Both the position numbers and the translations under genes were made by a program. From Schumannella luteola (lineage in GTDB: Bacteria > Actinomycetota > Actinomycetes > Actinomycetales > Microbacteriaceae), in assembly GCF_013408685.1 (NCBI RefSeq), contig NZ_JACBZY010000001.1, forward strand, positions 1,054,001-1,118,000: a DNA stretch of 64,000 bases, given 5' to 3'. Of the stretch, positions 1-7,365 are shown in pieces (position 1 is the stretch's first letter; each line of letters opens with the position of its first letter). The notes beneath the pieces were generated by a model. It was not told where the DNA came from and did not search any database. It saw nothing but the letters and a program-made list of their open reading frames with translations.

Positions 1-271
1 GGTCGAGCTCGTGCTCGCGCTCCGCGAGCTCGGCACGGCCGGCGTCGGTGATCGCGTAGACGGTCTTACGTCCGTCGGGCTGCTTGGTGACGAGACCCTC
101 CTCCTCGAGCTTCGCGAGACGGGGGTAGATCGTGCCGGCGCTCGGCACGTAGGTGCCGCCGAAGCGGTCGCTCAGCGCCTGGATGAGCTCGTAGCCGTGC
201 ATCGAGCGCTCGGCGAGCAGGCTCAGCAGGTAGAGCCGCAGGTGTCCGTGCCCGAAGACCGCGGGGCTCAC
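1..271 (-). CDS. PadR-family transcriptional regulator (C-terminus cut by window edge)
   Basis: Winged-helix repressor, read leftward from a GTG start at 271. The first 90 residues are visible and begin MSPAVFGHGHLRLYLLSLL. They contain the PadR signature region MHGYELIQAL, then a recognition-helix stretch (PSAGTIYPRLAKLEEEGLV) and a wing with RKTVYAITDAG. The C-terminal dimerisation helix lies outside the window. Its start overlaps the stop of the DUF4097 gene by four bases (GTGA), so the two are probably translationally coupled. PadR proteins usually repress their own operon, and the direct repeat at 1218-1258 upstream of the operon is a plausible binding site. Family assignment is secure; the ligand is unknown. 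Confidence 0.88.
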   Translation of the reverse strand, partial: MSPAVFGHGHLRLYLLSLLAERSMHGYELIQALSDRFGGTYVPSAGTIYPRLAKLEEEGLVTKQPDGRKTVYAITDAGRAELAEREHELD

Positions 272-1200
272 GCGGGGCTCCCGGCGGTCGGGTCGACGGA
301 GCTCGTGGTGTCGCCGGCGTCGGCGCTGTCGGTGGTCGCGCTGGCGGCGTCAGCGGAGGTGCTCGGCGCGGCGGCGTCCGGCTCGCTCGCCGGGGCGGGT
401 GCGTCGTCGGCGCGGTGCAGCACGTCGATCGCGCCGCTGACCGTGTTGACCTTCACATCCACCCAGTGCCGCTCGAGCTCGCCGAAGCGCCCCTGATAGC
501 GGCCGCGCACGCCGGTGATCTCGGCGTCGTCGAGCTGGATGCGTCCGCTGACGGTGTTGATCGTGTACTGCGCGGGCACGCCGGCGTCGAGACGGGCGGC
601 GACCGAGCCGCTGACCGTGTTGACGCGCAGCTGGTCGGGGATGCCGGCCGCATCCACGTAGACGTCGGCGCCCACGCTGTCGGCGGTGAAGCGGGCGAGC
701 TCACCCGAGACGGTCACGTCGCCGTTGACGGTCTTGGCGTCGACGCGCCCGCGGTGGTCGCGCACGCTGACCTCGCCGTTGACCGAGTTGATCGTGGTGT
801 CGCCCTCGACGCCGTCGACGACGAGGTCGCCGTTGACGGTCGAGAGGCTGGCGTCGCTGCGCACGCCCGAGACCAGCGCGGTGGCGTTGACGACGCCGAG
901 CTTGAGGGCGATGTCGCGGGGGACGGCGACGCTGACGTCGGCGCGGTCGCGCTCGTGGAAGCTGCGGAACACGTCGAGGAAGTTGTCCCAGCCGAGCTGG
1001 GGGTGGTCGATCTCGAGACGGTCGCCGTCGATCGTGATCTTGAGCGGACGCCCGTCGACCGAGTGCACCTCGACGCGGGCGCCGGGCTCGTCGTGCGCGA
1101 CGACATCCACCTGTCCGCCGATGAGGCCGACCTTGAGCGAGCGGACGCGCTCGATGTCGATCGTCTTGGGGCCGTCGACGAGCCACTTCTCCTGGGCCAT
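268..1200 (-). CDS. DUF4097-family beta-repeat protein
   Basis: A 310-residue protein with no signal peptide. Residues about 20-260 form a run of short beta-strand repeats with recurring TVNGD, NSVNGE and NTVSG motifs, typical of DUF4097 (adhesin-like beta-helix) proteins. The last ~50 residues are a low-complexity Ala/Ser/Thr/Asp tail. It is the first gene of a two-gene unit with the PadR regulator (four-base overlap). PadR-DUF4097 pairing is common in actinobacteria, but the molecular function is not known. The ATG at 1200 directly follows the conserved putative operator region. Confidence 0.82.
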   Translation of the reverse strand: MAQEKWLVDGPKTIDIERVRSLKVGLIGGQVDVVAHDEPGARVEVHSVDGRPLKITIDGDRLEIDHPQLGWDNFLDVFRSFHERDRADVSVAVPRDIALKLGVVNATALVSGVRSDASLSTVNGDLVVDGVEGDTTINSVNGEVSVRDHRGRVDAKTVNGDVTVSGELARFTADSVGADVYVDAAGIPDQLRVNTVSGSVAARLDAGVPAQYTINTVSGRIQLDDAEITGVRGRYQGRFGELERHWVDVKVNTVSGAIDVLHRADDAPAPASEPDAAAPSTSADAASATTDSADAGDTTSSVDPTAGSPA

Positions 1201-1217
1201 GCGCCCCGTCCTTTCGA

Positions 1218-1258
1218 GATATATCGCGTTTGCGTGGGAGTCACGATATATCGCGTTT
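1218..1258. promoter_or_regulatory. Direct-repeat operator candidate for the PadR/DUF4097 operon
   Basis: The 14-mer GATATATCGCGTTT occurs twice, at 1218-1231 and 1245-1258, 27 bp apart. It lies just upstream of the DUF4097 start in otherwise GC-rich DNA. Each copy contains the AT-rich near-palindrome GATATATC. The position between the operon start and the divergent MerR gene fits PadR autoregulation (inference). Confidence 0.6.
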
Positions 1259-1303
1259 CACGCGGGCGCAAGGCGCGATCTGCGACGGATGCGGGAACGT
1301 CGT

Positions 1304-1334
1304 TTGCGGTTGACGCAGCGTCAACTCGTAGCGT
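1304..1334 (+). promoter_or_regulatory. MerR-type promoter with long spacer
   Basis: A -35-like TTGCGG (1304-1309) and a -10-like TAGCGT (1329-1334) are separated by 19 bp, the stretched spacing typical of MerR-controlled promoters. The spacer contains the perfect 15-bp dyad TTGACGCAGCGTCAA (1310-1324), the expected position for MerR dimer binding. Autoregulation by the downstream TipA-like gene is the simplest reading. Confidence 0.6.
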
Positions 1335-1365
1335 GGCCGGCATGACACGAGACGGGAGCGAGCGG

Positions 1366-2220
1366 ATGGAGTGGAGCATCCAGCAGGTCAGTCGGATCAC
1401 CGGCGCGACCAGCCGCGCGCTGCGGCACTACGACCAGGTCGGGCTGCTGCCGCCGAGCCGCATCGGCCACGGCGGACTGCGCTACTACGACGAGGATGCG
1501 CTGGTTCGGCTTCAGCGGATCCTGCTGCTGCGCGAGCTCGGGCTCGGCATCCCCGCGATCGTGGAGGCGCTGAGCGGGTCGGCCGCGCACGGCGATGGGG
1601 GTGCGGATGCGGACGAGCCCATCGAGGGCGGGTCGCGCGCCGCGGGGGCCGGGCCGGCGACCGATCCCGAGGTGGCGGCCCTGCGCATCCACCTCGTCCA
1701 GCTGCGCCGCGAGCAGGAGCTGCTCGCCCGGCGCATCGACGCCGTCGCGCACACGATCGACGCACGAGAGAGAGGAGAGCCGCTCATGGCGGAGGACATG
1801 TTCGACGGATTCGACCACACGCAGCACCGCGAGGAGGTCGAGCGGCGCTGGGGTCGCAAGGCCTACGCCGATTCGTCCGCGTGGTGGGAGTCGAAGAGCG
1901 CCGAGGAGAAGAAGGAGTGGCAGGCGCGCCAGGCGGCGCTCGCCGCGGACTGGGCGGCGGCCGCCGAGCGCGGCGTCGACCCCGCGTCGGAGGCGGCGCA
2001 GGCGCTCGCGGCCCGGCACGTGGACTGGCTCGCCGGCATCCCCGGAACTCCCGGGTATCCGGCCGGACCCTCGGCCGAGTACCTCGCGGGACTCGGCGAG
2101 ATGTACGTCGCCGACCCGCGCTTCGCCGCGAACTACGGCGGCCGGCGCGGCGCCGAGTTCGTGCGCGACGCCCTCGCGATCTACGCCGCAGCAATGCGAG
2201 GGGAGCGCTCCGCGGACTGA
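1366..2220 (+). CDS. MerR-family regulator with TipAS drug-binding domain
   Basis: TipA-like activator of 284 residues. Residues 1-75 form the MerR winged helix (MEWSIQQVSRITGATSRALR, then HYDQVGLLPPSR). A variable Gly/Ala/Asp-rich linker and a dimerisation coiled coil follow. From about residue 140 a TipAS domain begins with HTQHREEVERRWG and ends with FAANYGGRRGAEFVRDAL, which in TipA homologues binds thiopeptide-like or other amphipathic ligands. The start at 1366 has a GGGAG ribosome site 7 nt upstream. An alternative ATG at 1342 lies 8 nt after the -10 box and would give a near-leaderless start adding eight residues. No obvious drug exporter is adjacent, so the regulon may be only itself. 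Confidence 0.88.
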   Translation: MEWSIQQVSRITGATSRALRHYDQVGLLPPSRIGHGGLRYYDEDALVRLQRILLLRELGLGIPAIVEALSGSAAHGDGGADADEPIEGGSRAAGAGPATDPEVAALRIHLVQLRREQELLARRIDAVAHTIDARERGEPLMAEDMFDGFDHTQHREEVERRWGRKAYADSSAWWESKSAEEKKEWQARQAALAADWAAAAERGVDPASEAAQALAARHVDWLAGIPGTPGYPAGPSAEYLAGLGEMYVADPRFAANYGGRRGAEFVRDALAIYAAAMRGERSAD

Positions 2221-2242
2221 CCCACCCCCGGTCGCTGAACCC

Positions 2243-2298
2243 GAGTCGCCCACTTCCGCGGTGTGTCGCCCGTCGGATGCCGCGGAATCGGGCAACTC
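2243..2298. repeat. Imperfect inverted repeat between convergent genes
   Basis: Arms of 19 nt at 2243-2261 and 2280-2298, both ending in TTCCGCGG/CCGCGGAA, pair with about three mismatches around an 18-nt loop. It lies just after the TipA-like gene. It may be a mobile intergenic palindrome or part of the shared terminator region. Confidence 0.5.
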
Positions 2299-2334
2299 GG
2301 GGATCGCGGAGGGAGAGCCCGCGGACGGAGAAGG

Positions 2335-2371
2335 CCGGAGGGGCCGATCCCTGCACGGCCGGCCCCTCCGG
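2335..2371. terminator. Bidirectional terminator-like hairpin
   Basis: Perfect 11-bp arms CCGGAGGGGCC (2335-2345) and GGCCCCTCCGG (2361-2371) with a 15-nt loop sit between the convergent MerR and YczE-type genes. No T-run is present, as is usual for high-GC actinobacterial terminators. Confidence 0.6.
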
Positions 2372-2415
2372 GGTCTGGTGTCCCGCGCGCGGCAGGCGCG
2401 CGAGGAGGCGCGACG

Positions 2416-3210
2416 CTACGCCGGATTCGAGCTCGGCGCGGCGGTTCCGCTGGCGGCGCGCTCGACGGGGATGTCGGCGGCGGCCTCGGCGGGGGTCTCG
2501 CGCGGCTCGGGCACCCGCAGGCGCGGCAGCGCGATCCCGCAGAGCGGGCCGATCAGCAGGGCGAAGGCGATGGTGCCGACGCCCACGTTGCCGCCGAGCA
2601 GCCAGCCTACGGCGACCACCACGACCTCGATGCCGGTGCGCACGACCCACACGGGCCATCCGGTGCGCGCGACGAGCCCGGTCATGAGTCCGTCGCGCGG
2701 GCCGGGGCCGAGGCGTGCGCCGACGTAGAGTCCGGTCGCGAAGGCGAGCAGCACCAGGCCGAAGGCGAAGAAGGGGATGCGCACCCACAGCGACGTCCAC
2801 GACGAGGTGTCGAGCACGGGCAGCAGGGCGAAGCCGACCTCGGCGCTCGCGCCGACGCCGATGATGTTGACGACGGTGCCGATGCCGGGCTTCTGCTTGA
2901 TCGGGATCCAGAGGGCGAGCACGACCGCGCCGATGATGATCGTCAGCACGCCGAAGGGCAGCCCGGTGACCTTCGACAGGCCCTGCGTCAGCACATCCCA
3001 CGGGGCGACGCCGATCGCGGCGCGCACCATGAACGAGATCGCGATGCCGTAGAGGAAGACCCCGACGGCGAGCTGCGCGAAGCGACGGATCCAGATCGCC
3101 CGACGCGTGGTGAGGGCGGCGTGGATGCGGCTGGGTGCGGCGTCGGCGGTCGGGGCGGCGGTGGTGCCGGTACCCGTGCTGCCGGTCGCGGCGGCGTCGT
3201 TCGTGCTCAT
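2416..3210 (-). CDS. yczE: YczE/YitT-family integral membrane protein
   Basis: A 264-residue membrane protein with about five transmembrane segments between residues 40 and 230. An Ala/Thr-rich cytoplasmic N-terminus (1-30) and a polar C-terminus (235-264) flank them. The segment QLAVGVFLYGIAISFMVRA followed by GVAPWDVLTQG, and the later GPGPRDGLMTGL, match the YczE family. Its role is unknown, though it is often proposed to be a small-molecule transporter. It is divergent from a MocR-type PLP regulator 62 bp away. YczE proteins are typically controlled by a neighbouring YczR-like MocR protein, so this is probably the regulator's target. Confidence 0.8.
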   Translation of the reverse strand: MSTNDAAATGSTGTGTTAAPTADAAPSRIHAALTTRRAIWIRRFAQLAVGVFLYGIAISFMVRAAIGVAPWDVLTQGLSKVTGLPFGVLTIIIGAVVLALWIPIKQKPGIGTVVNIIGVGASAEVGFALLPVLDTSSWTSLWVRIPFFAFGLVLLAFATGLYVGARLGPGPRDGLMTGLVARTGWPVWVVRTGIEVVVVAVGWLLGGNVGVGTIAFALLIGPLCGIALPRLRVPEPRETPAEAAADIPVERAASGTAAPSSNPA

Positions 3211-3216
3211 GTCGAG

Positions 3217-3266
3217 TATCCAATCCCCCGATTGGCTTGGAGATCCATAGCCAATTGCTCTACCGT
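3217..3266. promoter_or_regulatory. Divergent promoter with CCAAT-type boxes (MocR operator candidate)
   Basis: The 62-bp gap contains TATCCAAT (3217-3224), the inverted box ATTGGCT (3231-3237) and TAGCCAAT (3248-3255). The two direct boxes are 31 bp apart, about three helical turns, the arrangement expected for a dimeric MocR regulator. On the + strand a -35-like TTGGAG (3237-3242) and a -10 TACCGT (3261-3266) are spaced by 18 bp. They place the start point at or next to the ATG at 3273, implying a leaderless mRNA. Confidence 0.6.
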
Positions 3267-3272
3267 GGCTGC

Positions 3273-4700
3273 ATGGCGACCCTGTCCGCGCGCTCTTTGG
3301 CCACTTTCCTCACCGGCTGGCGACTCTCCGGTGCCGGCGCCGCATACCAATCGCTCGCCGATCGCGTACGGCTGCTGGTGCTCGACGGCCGCATCCCCCT
3401 CGGCACCCGCCTGCCCGCCGAGCGCGAGCTCGCCGCGGCGCTCGGCGTCTCGCGCACCACCGTCTCGAGCGCCTACGCCGCCCTCCGCGACAGCGGCCAC
3501 ATCGAGAGCCTGCGCGGCTCGGGCAGCGTCGCCCGCCTGCCGCACCCGTCCGCCACGAGCGCGCCCGAGCCGGCTGACGACCTTCTCGACTTCTCGAAGG
3601 CGACCCTGCCCGCCATCCCCGGCGTCGCCGCCTACGCCGAGCGCGCCGTCATGAAGCTGCCGGCCTTCGTGGGCGAATCCGGCTACGACCCCTACGGCGT
3701 GCTCGCGCTGCGCGAGCAGATCGCCGCCCGCTACACCCGCCGCGGACTGCCGACGAGCCCCGACGAGGTCATGGTCACGATCGGCGCTCAGCACGCGATC
3801 TCGCTCGTCGCCCGCGCCTTCGTCGCGCGCGGAGACCGCGTGCTCGTCGAGTCGCCGAGCTACCCGCACGCCTTCGAGGCGCTGCGCAACGCCGGCGGCC
3901 GCCTCGTGCAGGTCGCCGTCACGAGCGAGGACGGCTGGGATGAGACCGCCCTGCAGCAGGCCCTGCAGCGCACCAGCCCGAGCCTCGGCTACCTCATGCC
4001 CGACACCCACAACCCCACCGGACGCCGGATGCCGCACGACCAGCGCGAGCGCCTCGTCGCCACCGCGGCGCGGCAGGGCACCCGGCTCGTCGTCGACGAG
4101 ACGATGTCGGAGATGCAGCTCGACGGCAGTGAGGCGCCGACGCCGTTCGCGAGCCTCGGCGGCGACCTGGTGATCACGATCGGCTCGGTCGGCAAGAGCG
4201 TCTGGGGCGGGCTGCGCATCGGCTGGATCCGCGCGAACCGCGACGACCTGCAGCGCATCGCGCGCATCCGCTTCGCCAACGACCTCGGCACGCCCGTGCT
4301 CGACCAGCTCATCGTCGCCGAGCTCATGCCCGACATGGACGGCATCCTCGCCGGCCGCCGCACGCAGCTGCGCGAGGGCCGAGACCTGCTGGCCGCGCTG
4401 CTGCGCCGCCGCCTGCCCACCTGGCGCATGCCCGAGGTGCCTGGCGGACTCACGGCCTGGGTCAACCTCGGCGCCCCGATCAGCTCGCAGGTCGCGCTCG
4501 CCGCCCGGTCCGAGGGGCTCGTGATCGCGGCCGGACCGCGCTTCGGCATCGACGGCGTCTTCGAGCGCTTCCTGCGCATCCCGTTCTCGTACCCGCCCGA
4601 GGAGCTCGAGCGGGGAGTGGATGCGCTGGCTCGCGCCTACGCGGCCATCTCGCGCAACCCGATCGCGCTCGGCGCGGAGGAGCTGGCGCAGATCGCGTGA
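3273..4700 (+). CDS. MocR-type (GntR/aminotransferase) PLP-dependent transcriptional regulator
   Basis: A 475-residue fusion of a GntR-type winged helix (about residues 22-85, LPAERELAAALGVSRTTVSS) with a fold-type I aminotransferase-like domain (about 115-470). The PLP Schiff-base lysine is K308 in the motif GSVGKSVWGGLRIGW. Asn of DTHNPTG and the Asp of VVDETMSEM are the expected cofactor contacts. The start was chosen from the leaderless promoter (-10 TACCGT six bases upstream) and from the conserved N-terminus MATLSARSLATFLTGW. It is divergent from the YczE-type gene, so a YczR-like role regulating that membrane protein and itself is likely. A PLP-dependent effector is inferred from the family. 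Confidence 0.9.
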   Translation: MATLSARSLATFLTGWRLSGAGAAYQSLADRVRLLVLDGRIPLGTRLPAERELAAALGVSRTTVSSAYAALRDSGHIESLRGSGSVARLPHPSATSAPEPADDLLDFSKATLPAIPGVAAYAERAVMKLPAFVGESGYDPYGVLALREQIAARYTRRGLPTSPDEVMVTIGAQHAISLVARAFVARGDRVLVESPSYPHAFEALRNAGGRLVQVAVTSEDGWDETALQQALQRTSPSLGYLMPDTHNPTGRRMPHDQRERLVATAARQGTRLVVDETMSEMQLDGSEAPTPFASLGGDLVITIGSVGKSVWGGLRIGWIRANRDDLQRIARIRFANDLGTPVLDQLIVAELMPDMDGILAGRRTQLREGRDLLAALLRRRLPTWRMPEVPGGLTAWVNLGAPISSQVALAARSEGLVIAAGPRFGIDGVFERFLRIPFSYPPEELERGVDALARAYAAISRNPIALGAEELAQIA

Positions 4701-4762
4701 GCGGATGCCGCGCGACGGGGACAGCGGCGGGCGGCGACAGACAGCGGACGGACGGAGACGAC

Positions 4763-5119
4763 ATGACGGTGACCGGGATCGGCGGGCTCTTCTTCCGCAG
4801 CCGCGACCCCGAGGCGCGACTGGCCTGGTATCAGCGGCACCTCGGCGTGGGTGATGGTCCCTATGGGATGTGGGCGCAGCAGTCCGGCGACACGGTCTTC
4901 GCGCCGTTCCCCGCCGACAGCGACTACTTCGCCGCCGATCAGCCGTTCATGCTGAACCTCCGCGTCGACGCCCTCGATGAGCTGGTCGCGCGGCTCGAGG
5001 CCGACGGCATCGCGGTCGAGCGCCGGGACGAGTGGGATGCCGCCGGGCTCGGGCGCTTCGCCCGCATCCACGACCCCGAGGGGCTGCCGATCGAGCTGTG
5101 GGAGCCGGCGGGGGAGTAG
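4763..5119 (+). CDS. VOC-family (glyoxalase/bleomycin-resistance-like) protein
   Basis: A 118-residue single-domain vicinal-oxygen-chelate protein. Two beta-alpha-beta-beta-beta modules are visible: GIGGLFFRSRDPEARLAWYQRHLG at the N-terminus and the closing RIHDPEGLPIELWEP strand. A GGAG ribosome site lies 5 nt upstream of the ATG at 4763. It follows the MocR gene by 62 nt on the same strand and could be read with it. The catalytic activity (lyase, dioxygenase or ligand binding) cannot be assigned from sequence alone. Confidence 0.85.
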   Translation: MTVTGIGGLFFRSRDPEARLAWYQRHLGVGDGPYGMWAQQSGDTVFAPFPADSDYFAADQPFMLNLRVDALDELVARLEADGIAVERRDEWDAAGLGRFARIHDPEGLPIELWEPAGE

Positions 5120-5148
5120 GCGGCGGGCACGTCGAACGGGCGGGCGCG

Positions 5149-6048
5149 TCAGGCCGCACTGCGCTGGAACGCGGTCGGGGTCGTGCCGAGCACGCGGCGG
5201 AAGTGCCGCGTGAGGTGCGCCTGATCGTAGAAGCCGGCGGCCGTCGCGGCGTCGACGGCGCGCATCCCGCCGAGCAGCAGGCGACGAGCGCGGTCGACGC
5301 GGATGCTCGTGAGGTAGCGGTGCGGCGGCACGCCGTACTGCGCCCGGAACACGCGGATGAGGTGCTCGGGTGAGGCGCCCAGCAGACGGGATGCGGCGGC
5401 GAGGGTGAGGTGCGCGGCGGCGGCCTCCGTGTTCTGCGCGACCGCGTCTTCGAGCAGCTCGCGCAGCCGCAGCGCGAGCGGAGCGTCAGCGGTGCGGCCG
5501 GGACCGGCGCCCCCGCTCGCGTCGCCGTAGCCGCCGTCGACGGCCGACAGTCGTGTGCGCATCCGCCCGCTCTCGCGCTCGACGAGCAGCTCGCGCAGGC
5601 GTGCGCCGATCCCCGCGAGCTCCGACTCAGCGCGGAAGCCCTCGCCCGGCAGCGCGACGAGCGCGTGCAGGCGTCCGGTCGCGGCGATCAGCGCCGGGTC
5701 GTCGAACAGCGGGCGCGCGCTCGCCGCCGACACGAGCTGCTCGGGCAGCCAGCCGCGATCGAGATAGGCGACGCGCTTGCGGAATCCCTCGCGCGTCGAC
5801 GCCGCGTGCCCGTCGTGCGGAACGCGCGGCGGCAGCAGCGTCACGGTTCCGGCAGGGGCGCGATGCCGTCGCCCGTCGAGCTCGTAGTGCACCTCGCCCT
5901 GATCGATCAGCAGCAGCGACCAGTCGCCGTGCGCGTGCAGCGGGTAGGCGTGCTCGACGAAGCGGGCGTGCAGCACCTCGCTCATCCCCGGGATGCCGGG
6001 CGACCAGGCGCGCAGGTGCTCCGCGCTCGGGTCGGGGCGGCTGATCAC
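5149..6048 (-). CDS. AraC-family transcriptional regulator with cupin sensor domain
   Basis: A 299-residue regulator starting at a GTG (VISRPDPSAEHLRAW). Residues about 20-120 form an AraC-ligand-binding cupin (HAYPLHAHGDWSLLLIDQGEV, then LLPPRVPHDG). The final ~100 residues carry the two AraC helix-turn-helix motifs (LTLAAASRLLGASPEHLIRVF and AATAAGFYDQAHLTRHFRRV). A longer frame to 6120 exists but lacks family support. It is divergent from the DUF2000 gene 49 bp away; AraC regulators of this type often neighbour their target enzyme or transporter. The ligand is unknown. Confidence 0.88.
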   Translation of the reverse strand: MISRPDPSAEHLRAWSPGIPGMSEVLHARFVEHAYPLHAHGDWSLLLIDQGEVHYELDGRRHRAPAGTVTLLPPRVPHDGHAASTREGFRKRVAYLDRGWLPEQLVSAASARPLFDDPALIAATGRLHALVALPGEGFRAESELAGIGARLRELLVERESGRMRTRLSAVDGGYGDASGGAGPGRTADAPLALRLRELLEDAVAQNTEAAAAHLTLAAASRLLGASPEHLIRVFRAQYGVPPHRYLTSIRVDRARRLLLGGMRAVDAATAAGFYDQAHLTRHFRRVLGTTPTAFQRSAA

Positions 6049-6097
6049 GTCAGCAACGTACAAGACGAGACGGATGCGCGGCCGCGACGCTGAGGAC

Positions 6098-6592
6098 ATG
6101 ACCGACCCGAACGACGTCACCTCCGCATCCGCCGATCCCGCCTCCGCCGTTGGCGGCCCCGATGCAGCCGACCCCGACGCGCCCGTGCGTTTCGATACCC
6201 GCGTGGCGGTGCTCGTGCGCGACGACCTCGCGACCTGGCAGCGGCTGAACGTGACGGCGTTCCTGGCGAGCGGCGTCGCGTCCGACCCGGAGCTGATCGG
6301 CGAACCCTACGTCGACGCCGACGACACCGGGTACCTGCCGCTGCTGCGCCAGCCGGTCATGGTGTTCGAGGCGGATTCCGAGGCGCTCGCCGCAGCCCGC
6401 GCCAAGGGCGTCGAGCGCGGGATGCGCGTCGCCGTCTACACCGCCGACATGTTCGCGACCACGCACGACGCCGCCAACCGGGCGGCGGTGCGCCGGGTCG
6501 CCGGAGCCGATCTCGACCTGGTCGGCGTCGCGCTGCACGGCGCGCGCAACGCGGTCGACCGCCTCGTGAAGCGAGCGCGGCTGCACGGCTGA
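6098..6592 (+). CDS. DUF2000-family protein
   Basis: A 164-residue protein. After a ~35-residue Ala/Asp-rich leader comes the DUF2000 fold: RVAVLVRDDLATWQRLNVTAF, then a central YLPLLRQPVMVFEA and a final LDLVGVALHGARNAVDRLVK. DUF2000 proteins resemble peptidyl-tRNA hydrolase II in fold but lack a demonstrated activity. It is divergently paired with the AraC regulator. The start ATG at 6098 is preceded by GAGG. The ~80-nt gap to the next gene shows no feature. Confidence 0.82.
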   Translation: MTDPNDVTSASADPASAVGGPDAADPDAPVRFDTRVAVLVRDDLATWQRLNVTAFLASGVASDPELIGEPYVDADDTGYLPLLRQPVMVFEADSEALAAARAKGVERGMRVAVYTADMFATTHDAANRAAVRRVAGADLDLVGVALHGARNAVDRLVKRARLHG

Positions 6593-6675
6593 CGCCGCAT
6601 TCGACTGATCAGGCCCCTCCGACGCTCGGCGGGAGGTTCCGGGCGGCGCGCAGAGGCGGCGGCTAGCGTGCCCGG

Positions 6676-7179
6676 ATGATCGATGACGCGCGAACTCGAG
6701 AGAGCGGGCCGGATGCCACCGGGCCCGACGTGACGGGGTCGACCGCGGCCGGGCCTGATGCGAGCGCGACGGGATCGACGGGATCGCCGCGAACCCGCTC
6801 CACCGCGCAGCGCGCCGGCGCCGCCCTCGGCCGGGCGGTCGGCTCGGCGTTCGTCGGCGGACGCGCGGCGATCCGACGCAACCCGAAGGCCGACAGGGTC
6901 TACCGCACGGGCGTCGGCGTGGTCGGCGGGGCGACCGTCGCACTCGGGGTCGTGCTCATCCCGCTGCCCGGACCGGGCGCGCTGATCGCGCTCGGCGGTC
7001 TCGGCATCCTCGGCAGCGAGTTCGAGGGCGCGAAGAAGGTCAACGTTCGGGCGACCCGCGTGGTCGGCAAGGCCACGGCGACCGCGAAGAAGGTCGCGGC
7101 GCGACGGCGAACGGCACGGGAGGCGCGCGCCGAGCGGGAGGCCGGCGCGACCGACGCGCCGGCCACGACCGCCGACTGA
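6676..7179 (+). CDS. PGPGW/TIGR02611-type small membrane protein
   Basis: A 167-residue protein with an extended polar N-terminus (1-60), then AAIRRNPKADRVYRTGVGVVG and two close hydrophobic segments (about 72-110). These contain the family core PLPGPGALIALGGLGIL, close to the PGPGW motif of putative membrane proteins. A basic Arg/Lys-rich C-terminal helix (117-160) follows and could bind nucleic acid or acidic lipid head groups. Function unknown. No RBS is obvious; transcription appears to be its own unit. Confidence 0.75.
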   Translation: MIDDARTRESGPDATGPDVTGSTAAGPDASATGSTGSPRTRSTAQRAGAALGRAVGSAFVGGRAAIRRNPKADRVYRTGVGVVGGATVALGVVLIPLPGPGALIALGGLGILGSEFEGAKKVNVRATRVVGKATATAKKVAARRRTAREARAEREAGATDAPATTAD

Positions 7180-7365
7180 CCGCGAGCATCCACCCGCCTC
7201 CGCCCCACGGGGGAGGCCCGCGCAGCGGAATCAGCGGGCACCGGCACCGCGGTACCGCCTGATCATCCCCGGGGAGTACGCCCCGGTCGACCCCCGCGGC
7301 GGATACTGGACGCGTGCGCGTCGTCGTGCACGCCTCACCACCGCCGGCGACCTGGGAGTCAATCC

